In this document: positions 1 through 8,652 of the stretch, piece by piece | How positions within the stretch are numbered: the stretch's first letter is position 1 | How the letters are laid out: every line of letters begins with the position of its first letter | Program-made: the position numbers and the translations under genes | The notes under the pieces: model-generated | The model's input: the letters and a program-made list of their open reading frames with translations, nothing else | The model's database searches: none | What the model was told of the DNA's origin: nothing | From: Actinomycetota bacterium | Lineage (GTDB): Bacteria; Actinomycetota; Thermoleophilia; Gaiellales; Gaiellaceae | Length of the DNA stretch: 64,000 bases | Reading direction: 5' to 3' | Assembly: GCA_004366385.1 (NCBI GenBank) | Contig: SIRU01000071.1 | Span: forward strand, 1 to 64,000

Positions 1-388
1 GGTCGGTGTCGATCGTCTGCGGCACGCCGACGACCGGGTAGCCCTGCTCGACGTGGAGGCGGTGCGAGATCCGGAGCGTGCCCTCGCCCCCGATCACGAC
101 GACGCCGTCGAGCCCGAGCTCGCGCGTCCCCGCGAGCAGCGCGTCGAGCCCGCCCTCCTCGCGGTAGCAGTCGTAGCTGGACGTGCCGAGGATCGTCCCC
201 CCGCGCGGCAGGATCCCGGCCACCGCGCGCCGGTCGAGCGGCCGGACGTCGCGCTCGACGATCCCGCGCCAGCCGTGCCGGACACCGAGCGCCTCGTGGC
301 CCTCGGCGACGATCCCGCGCACGATCGCCCGGATCGCGGCGTTCAGACCGGGGCAGTCGCCTCCGCCGGTGAGGACGCCGAAGCGCAT
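1..388 (-). CDS. pfkA: 6-phosphofructokinase, N-terminal part (runs off the window)
   Basis: Glycolytic enzyme that phosphorylates fructose 6-phosphate. The first 129 residues are visible on the minus strand, starting at ATG 388. The nucleotide-binding GGGDCPGLN motif is at residues 8-16, GGEGT at 100-104, and PQTIDTD at 123-129, equivalent to the catalytic PKTIDND of the family. Glycine after the acidic residue in GGEGT, where PPi-dependent enzymes carry Asp, suggests an ATP-dependent enzyme; this is inference. The frame has no stop up to the window edge, so the gene continues beyond base 1. It is divergent from the membrane-protein gene at 454. Confidence 0.9.
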   Translation of the reverse strand, partial: MRFGVLTGGGDCPGLNAAIRAIVRGIVAEGHEALGVRHGWRGIVERDVRPLDRRAVAGILPRGGTILGTSSYDCYREEGGLDALLAGTRELGLDGVVVIGGEGTLRISHRLHVEQGYPVVGVPQTIDTD

Positions 389-441
389 CGGCGGTCAGCC
401 TAGCGTGGCTCTGTGCCCGAGGGCACCGGCGTTGCCAGGAC

Positions 442-447
442 TAGACT
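442..447 (+). promoter_or_regulatory. -10 hexamer TAGACT, leaderless promoter
   Basis: TAGACT lies 6 nt before the GTG start at 454. No ribosome binding site is present, so transcription probably starts at or next to the start codon. No good -35 hexamer is visible. Confidence 0.4.
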
Positions 448-453
448 CGACGG

Positions 454-1044
454 GTGAAGCCGGTCACGGACGAGCTCCTCCTGAACCTCGCCGTCATCGC
501 CGCCACGCTGCTCGGTCTGCTCGTCGTGGGCGTCCTCTTCTACGTCGAGACCGGCCTGCGGCGGCTCGAGCGCGCCCACGACGTCTTCGCGCCGTACGTC
601 CGGGCGGCCGCCCGGCTGACCATGGGCCTGTACGTCGTCGCGCTCGCGACCGCGCTCGCGCTCGTGGCGCTCGAGCCGGCGTGGTCGCGCGTCGTCTTCG
701 GCCTGACGGCGCTCGCCGTGCTCGCCTCGCTGGTCGATTTCACGCGTCAGGCGCGCGTCGTCGGGGGAGCGATGGGCTCGAGCGCGCGCGGGGCGATCAC
801 GATCCCCTCCGGCGAGGCCATCGCAGTCTGGTCGCGCCCGCAGGAGCTCGTCGTCTGGGCATCGGTGGGCGGCGCGCTCGCGCTCCCCTGGATCCTCGGC
901 GTCGCGACGCCCGAACGCGAGGACCTGACCTGGGGCGTCCTGCTGGCGCTCGGGCTCGGGCTCCTGAGCACGCTCAACATGCTGCTCTCGGTGTTCGACA
1001 TCGCGAAGTTCGAGCGCGCGCTCGAGCGGCCATCCGAAGACTGA
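454..1044 (+). CDS. conserved membrane protein, unknown function
   Basis: A 196-residue protein with an N-terminal membrane segment at about residues 9-28, followed by a charged loop and about four more hydrophobic segments (roughly 52-72, 76-92, 128-146, 153-172). No catalytic or transport motif is recognised. The start is GTG at 454, chosen because the hydrophobic N-terminus begins there and a TAGACT element sits just upstream. It lies between pfkA (divergent) and a convergent tRNA-Leu gene, which gives no functional hint. Confidence 0.7.
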   Translation: MKPVTDELLLNLAVIAATLLGLLVVGVLFYVETGLRRLERAHDVFAPYVRAAARLTMGLYVVALATALALVALEPAWSRVVFGLTALAVLASLVDFTRQARVVGGAMGSSARGAITIPSGEAIAVWSRPQELVVWASVGGALALPWILGVATPEREDLTWGVLLALGLGLLSTLNMLLSVFDIAKFERALERPSED

Positions 1045-1076
1045 GCGATCGAACGACGAGCCGATCGTGCGCTCGA

Positions 1077-1160
1077 TGCCGGAGGTGGGGGTCGAACCCA
1101 CACGTCCCGAGGGACACGGGATTTTGAGTCCCGCGCGTCTGCCAGTTCCGCCACTCCGGC
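1077..1160 (-). tRNA. tRNA-Leu (anticodon CAA)
   Basis: The minus strand folds into a class II tRNA. The acceptor stem is GCCGGAG/CTCCGGC, the anticodon stem CGGGA/TCCCG encloses the loop CTCAAAA with anticodon CAA, there is a long variable arm, and the T-arm contains GGTTCGACC. The discriminator base is A. The 3' CCA is not encoded. Confidence 0.95.
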
Positions 1161-1260
1161 GCCAGTCGATCGTAGCCTGGTGCTCGTCCAACCGATGTGT
1201 CCGCGTCGTCTCGCGCGGGTTTCCCGAATTGAGCGCAGGTTGCGCTGTGTTCAGTGCCGG

Positions 1261-1289
1261 TTGCGCCGGCGGACCGGAATACAGATACT
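1261..1289 (+). promoter_or_regulatory. predicted sigma-70-type promoter of livK
   Basis: TTGCGC at 1261-1266 and GATACT at 1284-1289 are separated by exactly 17 bp. The predicted start near 1296 gives a leader of about 50 nt ending in the AGGAGG of livK. Confidence 0.45.
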
Positions 1290-1347
1290 TGCCCGCACGC
1301 CGGCAGCGCCGGCGCGCAGTCACGCAATCCAAGGTGAGGAGGACAGG

Positions 1348-2697
1348 TTGACTGTGAGAATTCGAAGTGCGCTCGTCATCTTCGGGCTGCTGGTGGGCGT
1401 GCTCGCGCTGGTGGCCTCGGGCTGCGGGGGCGGTGACAGTGATCGTGCGGAGGTCACTGCGCTTCCGTCGTCGTCGTGCACCGGCATCGAGTACGAGGGC
1501 GAGGGCGACCCCGACTTCCTGATCGCGTCCGACTTCCCGCTCCAGGGCTCGTCGCGCACGCAGACGGAGCAGATCGTCGCGTCCATCCGCCTAGAGCTCG
1601 AGAACCGCGGCTACAAGGCGGGCGACTACAACATCGCCTACCAGTCCTGCGACGACGCGACGGCACAGGCCGGCAAGTGGGACACGGGCAAGTGCTCCGC
1701 GAACGGCAACGCGTACGCGGCGAACCCGTCGCTGATCGGCGTGGTCGGCACGTTCAACTCCGGGTGCGCGCAGATCATCGCCCCGCTGCTGAACCAGGCC
1801 CCGGACGGGGCGATCGCCATGGTCTCGCCGGCGAACACGTTCGTCTGCCTGACCGTCGGCGCTCCGGCGTGTGACGCGTCCGAGCCGGACAAGTACTTCC
1901 CGTCCGGCACGCGCAACTACGTGCGGCTCGTCGCGAACGACGCCTACCAGGGCGCCGCCGTCGCCGAGTTCGCGCAGAGCCTCGGCCTGAAGAACATCTA
2001 CGTCCTGAACGACAAGGAGTCCTACGGGCTCGGCGTCGCGACGAACTTCCGCGACGCGGCGCAGTCGCTCGGGATCGGGATCGCAGGCTTCGATGCCTGG
2101 GATCCGAAGGCGTCGAGCTATGAGGCGCTGATGAACAAGATCAAGGGCACCGGGGCCGACGCGGTCTTCCTCGGCGGCCTGATCGACGAGAACGGCGCCC
2201 AGGTGATCAAGGACAAGGTCGCCGTGCTCGGGCCGAACGACGGGGACGTCAAGCTGCTCGCACCCGACGGCTTCACGGCGCAGACGACGATCGACGAGTC
2301 GGCTGGGGCGGCGCGGGGCATGTACATGTCCGTCGCCGGCGTGCCGATCGACCAGTTCGCACCGCCTGCGCAGGAGTTCGTCGACCAGCTCCTGGCAGGA
2401 GCGCTCGCCGGGAAGAACATCGACCCGTACGCGATCTACGGCGCACAGTCGATCCAGGTGCTCCTGGATGCGATCGCGGCGTCCGACGGGACCCGTGAGA
2501 GCGTGATCGAGGAGCTGTTCGCGACCAGCGTCGAGGACGGGCTCCTCGGCACGTTCACGTTCAGCGAGGAAGGCGACCCGGTCGCGGAAGAGGGTGCGAC
2601 CGTCGCCATCGTGATCTACCGGGCCACGGACAAGCTCGAGACGGAGACGACGATCGCGCCGAGCCAGGCGGCGGTCGACGCCGCGCTCGGCAAGTAG
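1348..2697 (+). CDS. livK: branched-chain amino acid ABC transporter, substrate-binding lipoprotein
   Basis: Extracytoplasmic receptor (type I periplasmic-binding fold) that delivers leucine-type amino acids, or related small amides, to the LivHM permease. The TTG start at 1348 follows AGGAGG (1337-1342) by 5 nt; GTG 1354 is an alternative two codons on. Of 449 residues, a hydrophobic signal ends in the lipobox LVASGC near residue 28, followed by a short glycine linker, so the protein is lipid-anchored. The remaining sequence resembles Leu/Ile/Val-binding proteins. A strong hairpin directly after the stop separates it from livH, fitting higher expression of the binding protein than of the membrane components. 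Substrate specificity cannot be read from the sequence. Confidence 0.88.
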   Translation: MTVRIRSALVIFGLLVGVLALVASGCGGGDSDRAEVTALPSSSCTGIEYEGEGDPDFLIASDFPLQGSSRTQTEQIVASIRLELENRGYKAGDYNIAYQSCDDATAQAGKWDTGKCSANGNAYAANPSLIGVVGTFNSGCAQIIAPLLNQAPDGAIAMVSPANTFVCLTVGAPACDASEPDKYFPSGTRNYVRLVANDAYQGAAVAEFAQSLGLKNIYVLNDKESYGLGVATNFRDAAQSLGIGIAGFDAWDPKASSYEALMNKIKGTGADAVFLGGLIDENGAQVIKDKVAVLGPNDGDVKLLAPDGFTAQTTIDESAGAARGMYMSVAGVPIDQFAPPAQEFVDQLLAGALAGKNIDPYAIYGAQSIQVLLDAIAASDGTRESVIEELFATSVEDGLLGTFTFSEEGDPVAEEGATVAIVIYRATDKLETETTIAPSQAAVDAALGK

Positions 2698-2712
2698 CCC
2701 ACAGGTGGTTAC

Positions 2713-2753
2713 CACCACGGGGCGGGAGGGCATTGCCCTCCCGCCCCGTGGTG
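2713..2753 (+). terminator. strong hairpin between livK and livH
   Basis: Arms 2713-2731 and 2735-2753 form a perfect 19-bp stem with a 3-base loop (ATT), followed by TTTA. The uridine tail is weak. The hairpin should terminate or attenuate the livK transcript, or protect its 3' end. Confidence 0.75.
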
Positions 2754-2761
2754 TTTAGAGT
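2733..2761 (+). promoter_or_regulatory. predicted leaderless promoter of livHMGF
   Basis: TTGCCC (2733-2738) and TAGAGT (2756-2761) are separated by 17 bp. The ATG of livH follows the -10 hexamer by 8 nt. The -35 hexamer begins in the loop of the preceding hairpin, so termination of livK and initiation of livH share the same DNA. Confidence 0.5.
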
Positions 2762-2769
2762 CGCGCTCC

Positions 2770-3810
2770 ATGACCACGGCCGCGGCGACCCTCCAGCGCA
2801 TTCGCAGCTCGAGCCTGATCGACGCGATCGGGCTCCTGATCCTCGCCGCGTTCGTCGTCTGGCTGATCTACAAGTTCGGCGAGAACCCGACCCGCTTCCT
2901 CAACGTCGGGATCATCGGCGCGACGAACGGCGCGATCTACGGCCTGGTCGCGCTCGGGTACACGCTCGTGTACGGGATCCTCCAGCTGATCAACTTCGCC
3001 CACGGCGACGTGTTCGCACTCTCCGGGCTCGTCGCGAGCACCCTGATCATCTCGGTCTGGGGGCTCGAAGCGGACACGAACGTGATCCTCGTCGTCCTCG
3101 GCCTGCTCGCGACTCTGGCGATCACGGTCCCGCTGTTCGCCACGATCAACGCGACCATCGAGCGAGTCGCGTACAAGCCGCTCCGGCGAGCGCCGCGCCT
3201 CGCGGCGCTGATCACCGCGGTCGGCATGTCCTTCATCGTCCAGAACGTCTCGCTCGCGCTGTACGGCGTCGACTTCGAGTCCGTCCCGAACTTCATCCCG
3301 CGCACGAGCGCGATCGAGATCGGGGACGTGGCGATCCAGTGGAACAAGGTCGCGATCTTCCTCATCGTCATCCCGGTCCTCCTGGTGCTGACGTGGTTCG
3401 TCCGCACGACGCGGCAGGGCAAGGGTATGCGCGCGGTCGCCCAGGACACCGAGGCCGCCGCGATGATGGGCATCGACGTCAACCGGACGATCTCGGTGAC
3501 GTTCGTGCTCGCCGGCTCGCTGGCCGCGGTGGCCGGCCTCGTGTACCTGCTCCAGTTCAACATCCGCTACGACACCGGCTTCGAGCTCGGGCTCATCGCG
3601 TTCACCGCGGCGGTGCTCGGCGGGATCGGGAACCTCACCGGGGCGGTGCTCGGCGCGATGATGATCGGCATGGTGCAGGCCTTCAACGAGGGCCTGGACG
3701 GGACGCCCGGCAGCGACTGGACCCGCTCGATCGTATTCGGGATCCTGATCGCCGTGCTCGTCTTCCGCCCGCAGGGCATCCTCGGCGAGCGGACGCCGGA
3801 GGGAGCGTGA
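2770..3810 (+). CDS. livH: branched-chain amino acid ABC transporter permease LivH
   Basis: Integral membrane subunit of the high-affinity amino-acid importer. It has 346 residues with about eight to nine hydrophobic segments. The sequence after the first helix (NGAIYGLVALGYTLVYGI, then INFAHGD) is typical of LivH, and the GGIGNLTGAVLGA stretch near residue 280 matches the family's C-terminal half. The ATG start at 2770 is 8 nt after a -10-like hexamer and has no ribosome binding site. It overlaps livM by 4 bases (GTGA), so the two permease genes are translationally coupled. Confidence 0.92.
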   Translation: MTTAAATLQRIRSSSLIDAIGLLILAAFVVWLIYKFGENPTRFLNVGIIGATNGAIYGLVALGYTLVYGILQLINFAHGDVFALSGLVASTLIISVWGLEADTNVILVVLGLLATLAITVPLFATINATIERVAYKPLRRAPRLAALITAVGMSFIVQNVSLALYGVDFESVPNFIPRTSAIEIGDVAIQWNKVAIFLIVIPVLLVLTWFVRTTRQGKGMRAVAQDTEAAAMMGIDVNRTISVTFVLAGSLAAVAGLVYLLQFNIRYDTGFELGLIAFTAAVLGGIGNLTGAVLGAMMIGMVQAFNEGLDGTPGSDWTRSIVFGILIAVLVFRPQGILGERTPEGA

Positions 3811-5005
3811 CCGAGGTCGTCCAGGCGTTCGGCCAGCGGGCCCGGACCGAGCGCGCGTGGTGGCTTGCGGGCGCGCTCATCGTCGTCGGCGTGATCTACC
3901 CGTTCCTCGTGGACTCGCTCAAGGCCGTCCCCCTGCTCGGGGACTTCGTCCCCGGCACCGGCTCGATGGTCGTGATGCTCGTCTTCACGACGATGGCGCT
4001 CGGGCTGAACGTCGTCGTCGGCTACGCGGGGCTGCTCGACCTCGGGTACGTGGCGTTCTACGCAGCCGGAGCGTACGTCGCCGCGTGGCTGGCCTCGCTC
4101 CACTTCGAGGACATCTCGTTCCACCTCTGGTCCGCAGTGAGCGACGATCAGCCGGGCATCCACATCTCGATGTGGCTCGTGCTCATCGTCGCCGGCGTGT
4201 TCACGACGGTGGTCGGGATCCTCATCGGCCTGCCGACGCTGCGCCTGCGCGGCGACTACCTCGCGATCGTCACACTCGGGTTCGGGGAGATCGTCCCGCA
4301 GTTCGTGCGGAACGCGGACTCGATCGGCGGCTTCGACCTGACGAACGGCACCTTCGGGATCACGCCGATCGACTCGCTCGCGATCGGCGGCTTCGTGTTC
4401 CGGGAGCAGTCGAACCGCGCGGACCTGTACTACTGGTCGGCGATCGCGCTCATCCTGTTCACCGTCTTCTGCTGTATCCGCCTGCGCGACTCACGGCTCG
4501 GCCGCGCGTGGATCGCGATCCGCGAGGACGAGACCGCGGCCGCCGCGATGGGCGTCCCGCTCATGCGCACGAAGACGTGGTCGTACGCGATCGGCGCGTT
4601 CTTCGGCGGCATGGCGGGGGCGTTCTTCGCGAGCTTCAAGGCCGGCGCGTTCCCGGCGGACTTCTTCTTCAACATCTCGATCTTCCTGCTCTGCATGGTC
4701 ATCCTCGGCGGGATGGGCTCGATCTGGGGGGTCTTCCTCGGCGGCATGATCCTCGGCTACCTGAACATCGAGGGGCTCGCCACGATCGGGTCGAAGGTGC
4801 AGGACGCCGGGCTCCAGTTCGACCCGACGAAGTACCAGTTCGGGATCTACGGCTTCATCATCGTGCTGATGATGCTGTTGAGACCGACGGGGCTGATACC
4901 CGAGCGCCGCCACAAGATCGAGCTCGAGGAGGGCGTGCACGACACGCCGTTCTACGACGTGCAGCTCGAGGGCACGCTCACCGACCGCGACCCGTCGGAC
5001 GACTG

Positions 5006-5006
<1 letters not shown>
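3807..5006 (+). CDS. livM: branched-chain amino acid ABC transporter permease LivM
   Basis: Second transmembrane subunit of the importer, 399 residues from GTG 3807, which overlaps the livH stop. Family features include LNVVVGYAGLLDLGYVAFYA near residue 70, LPTLRLRGDYLAIVTLGFGE near 145, and RAWIAIREDETAAAAMG near 235. That last one is the conserved cytoplasmic loop that contacts the ATPases. About ten hydrophobic segments are present. The stop codon overlaps the ATG of livG by one base. The long open frame upstream of 3807 is an out-of-frame shadow of livH. Confidence 0.92.
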
Positions 5007-5787
<781 letters not shown>

Positions 5788-5791
<4 letters not shown>

Positions 5792-6528
5792 GCACCGGCG
5801 CGAGCGGACCGTCCGGGCCGGTCCTGGAGATCGCGGACGTCCACGTCTACTACGGCGCGATCCACGCGCTGAAGGGGATCTCGCTCGAGGTCGGCAGCGG
5901 CGAGATCGTCACGCTGATCGGGGCCAACGGCGCCGGGAAATCGACGACGCTGCGGGCGATCAACGGCCTGAACCGCCCCCGTCAGGGCTCGATCCGCTTC
6001 CAGGGGCAGGAGATCACCGGGACCCCGCCCCACGCGATCGTGAAGGGCGGCATCTCGCAGAGCCCCGAGGGCAGGCGCCTCTTCCCGCGCATGAGCGTCA
6101 CCGAGAACCTCGAGATGGGCGCCTTCCAGCGGGACGACAAGCAGAACTTCGCCGAGGACATGGAGCGCGTCTTCGAGCTCTTCCCCCGGCTCAAGGAGCG
6201 GCGGATGCAGAAGGCGGGGACGATGTCCGGCGGCGAGCAGCAGATGTGCGCGATCGGCCGCGCGCTCATGGCGCGCCCGAAGCTCCTCCTCCTCGACGAG
6301 CCCTCGATGGGCCTCGCGCCGATCTTCGTCGAGCGGATCTTCGAGACGATCGTGGAGGTCAACCGGCAGGGGACGCCGGTGCTCCTCGTCGAGCAGAACG
6401 CCCTCATGGCGCTCGACGTCGCGAACCGCGGCTACGTCATGGAGACGGGCCGGATCGCGCTCGAGGGCCCCGCCGCGGAGCTCAAGGTGAACGAGCGGGT
6501 CCGCGCGACGTATCTCGGCGAGGGTTGA
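5788..6528 (+). CDS. livF: branched-chain amino acid ABC transporter ATP-binding protein LivF
   Basis: Second ATPase subunit, 246 residues from GTG 5788 (GTGA overlap with livG). It shows Walker A GANGAGKST, the LivF-typical SPEGRRLFPRMSVTENLEMG stretch, signature MSGGEQQM, Walker B LLLLDEPSMGLAP and switch histidine replaced by VEQN (LLVEQNA), the usual form in LivF. It is the last gene of the livHMGF operon. The following 72 bp lead to lspA. Confidence 0.93.
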
Positions 6529-6600
6529 TCTTCTCGGGTTCGCGGGTACCCTTCTTCTTCTCCGGCTGGGAGATCGGAGAGCGAACGAGGGGAGAAGGCG

Positions 6601-7131
6601 ATGGGTGGAGCTCGGGAGGGGACGGTCGACCGTTCGCGGCCTGCGCAGCGCTGGCTCGCCCTGGGGGCGATCGCCGCGGCGGTGCTCGCCGTCGACCAGT
6701 TCACGAAGGAGGCCGTGCGTGCGTCGTTCGCGCCCGGCGAGGGCGTGCACGCGTTCGGCGAGTACTGGATCCAGCACTTCCAGAACTACGGCGTCTCCGG
6801 CGGCGGACTCGAAGGGCGGGCGCTTCCGCTCGCCGTGCTCTCGATGATCGGCGTCGTCCTGCTCTACGACTATCTCGCGCCTCGCGCGCGGGCGCGCCTG
6901 ACACTCGCGGTCGGGTTCGGCCTCCTCGTCGGCGGAGGGCTCGGAAACCTCGTCGACCGCTGGCGGCTCGGGCTCGTGACCGACTTCATCCGCACGGGCG
7001 AGCGGGCGTTCAACGTCGCCGATGTCGCCATCTTCGCCGGCGGGACGATCATCCTCGTCGCGCTCCTCGTCACGCTGGCCAGGATCCTCGTCCGCGGGCT
7101 TCCAGCTCAGTCGACGAGCAGCGGCGGGTAG
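6601..7131 (+). CDS. lspA: lipoprotein signal peptidase (signal peptidase II)
   Basis: Membrane aspartyl protease that removes signal peptides from prolipoproteins such as the LivK and GerMN lipoproteins in this window. It has 176 residues and four hydrophobic segments. The two catalytic aspartates lie in GGLGNLVDRWRLGLVTDFI and FNVADVAIF, the classic LspA motifs. The N-terminal DQFTKEAV motif is also present. The usual NxGAAFG loop reads NYGVSGG here. ATG 6601 is preceded by GGGGAGAAGG. The 3' end overlaps the convergent LarA-like gene by 25 bp. Confidence 0.9.
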   Translation: MGGAREGTVDRSRPAQRWLALGAIAAAVLAVDQFTKEAVRASFAPGEGVHAFGEYWIQHFQNYGVSGGGLEGRALPLAVLSMIGVVLLYDYLAPRARARLTLAVGFGLLVGGGLGNLVDRWRLGLVTDFIRTGERAFNVADVAIFAGGTIILVALLVTLARILVRGLPAQSTSSGG

Positions 7132-8594
7132 GGCGGCGCGAGCAGGACGCCGACGCGGGCGCGGCCGCCGGCCACGCCGTGGGCCATCTCGAGCGCGCTC
7201 CCGATCCCGTGGCTCGGCACGAATCCGAGTGTCCGCGCGGCCGAGGCATCGCGGCACCCGGCGACGACGACGCGCCCGACTCGTGTGAGCGCCGGTCCGC
7301 AGCCCGCCCAGTCGGCGTACGGCAGCAGCGGGTGGCACGTTCGGCCCGCGCGGTACTCGTCGAGCGCACGCTCGTCGCGGGCCGTCACGCGCTCGACGAC
7401 GGCGAGCTCGTCGGGCGTGTCGGTCGCGCCCAGCGCGTTGAACATCGCCGCGTACGGGGCCTGGGTACCGGCCTCGAAGGCGCGCGTCAGCGGATGGGCA
7501 ACGATGAGCGTCCCACCCTCCCTGATCGGGAAGGCGCCGCGGCGGAGCCTGAGCACGAGCCCGAGTGCGACCGCGGCGGCCGTGACCGGGTTCACGGCCT
7601 CGCGGGGGACGTGCGGCCCGGACCACGGGATGCCGACGACGAGCGTGTCGACCGGCTCGTCCAGCCTCGCGCCACGCCGGGCGACGCCGCGCAGCAGCGC
7701 CTCGGCGTGGGCGGCGGAGGGCAGGCCGGCGAACGCCGCCAGCGCCGCCAGCCGGCGGCTCTGCCCTGCGAGGAGCTCTCGGCGGACGCCGTCCGGGAGG
7801 AGCGACACCAGCCGGCGAAGCGGCGAGCCGGCGACGCGCTCGACCGCGGCGTCCGAGCTCGGGAACCCCGCGTAGCGCCCGACGAGGCGCGGCAGGTCGA
7901 GCGCGAGCGAGACGCCGGCGACTCCGACCCGCTCCGCGAGTGCTGTCTCCACCCGCAGGGCGAGCTCCCACGTCGGCGAGCCCGGCGCCTCGAGGAGCGA
8001 GGGCGCTCCCGCGGCGCGGCGCGCGGTGGCGGCGTCGGCGGCGGCGAGGAACGCCGCAGGTCCGCCGTGGAGGACGGACTCGGCGGCCGTCACAGTCAGT
8101 ACGACGTCGGTCTCGACCAGCTCGAGGCTCACGCGGACGTCGTCGACGAGCTCGACGAGGTCGCTCGCCTCGGCATCGTGGACGACGACACGACCGTGGA
8201 ATGCGCGGGCGCGGGGAGGGGAGAGGAGGCGCTCGAGGTCGTGCTGCCCGAAGCGGCGGCCGAGGCCGCCGGCGACGAGGATCGTCTGCCGCTCGTCGGG
8301 GATGCCGCAGCGCTCGAGCTCCTCGATCGCGATCGCGATGGAGGTCTGGCGGGCGTCGTGCGGACCGCCTGGGACGGGCAGCGACGCGGGCTCGACCACG
8401 ATCGTGGCGCGGCCGCCGCGTGGCGCCAGCTCCGCGAGCGGCGGCCCGGAGAGCGGGAAGCGGAGCGCGTCGCGCACCGCGCCCGCGACGTCGACGACGT
8501 GCTCCGGTGGCGGCGGCGGCCGGATGACGACGTCGTCGTCGCCGACAGGCGCGAGGACGACACGGGAGCCTGCGACCAGGGGGACGCGGCGCAT
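7107..8594 (-). CDS. LarA-like protein (DUF2088 / lactate racemase domain)
   Basis: A 495-residue protein from ATG 8594. The order of conserved segments follows the LarA superfamily: an N-terminal TIVVEPASLP strand, an ELERCGIPDERQTILVAGG segment, VVVHDAEASDLVEL, and C-terminal nucleotide-binding-like strands. LarA enzymes use a nickel-pincer cofactor and catalytic histidines. Here the GTHR-type motif after ILVA reads GGLGRRF, so that histidine is absent while the VVVHDA histidine remains. A racemase activity is therefore not assured. There is no larBCE neighbour. It is divergent from polA and convergent with lspA. Confidence 0.55.
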   Translation of the reverse strand: MRRVPLVAGSRVVLAPVGDDDVVIRPPPPPEHVVDVAGAVRDALRFPLSGPPLAELAPRGGRATIVVEPASLPVPGGPHDARQTSIAIAIEELERCGIPDERQTILVAGGLGRRFGQHDLERLLSPPRARAFHGRVVVHDAEASDLVELVDDVRVSLELVETDVVLTVTAAESVLHGGPAAFLAAADAATARRAAGAPSLLEAPGSPTWELALRVETALAERVGVAGVSLALDLPRLVGRYAGFPSSDAAVERVAGSPLRRLVSLLPDGVRRELLAGQSRRLAALAAFAGLPSAAHAEALLRGVARRGARLDEPVDTLVVGIPWSGPHVPREAVNPVTAAAVALGLVLRLRRGAFPIREGGTLIVAHPLTRAFEAGTQAPYAAMFNALGATDTPDELAVVERVTARDERALDEYRAGRTCHPLLPYADWAGCGPALTRVGRVVVAGCRDASAARTLGFVPSHGIGSALEMAHGVAGGRARVGVLLAPPYPPLLVD

Positions 8595-8640
8595 GGCGCT
8601 ATCCAACCGCACCACCGCGGTCGACCCGGCGGGTTCGCCG

Positions 8641-8646
8641 TAGAGT
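8641..8646 (+). promoter_or_regulatory. -10 hexamer TAGAGT, leaderless promoter of polA
   Basis: TAGAGT sits 6 nt before GTG 8653. There is no ribosome binding site. Confidence 0.4.
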
Positions 8647-8652
8647 GAAGGC

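Noticed and set aside
1217-1228. GGGTTTCCCGAA upstream of livK as a member of the same motif
   Set aside because: It lacks the GTA part and lies about 120-131 bp from the start, outside the common distance.
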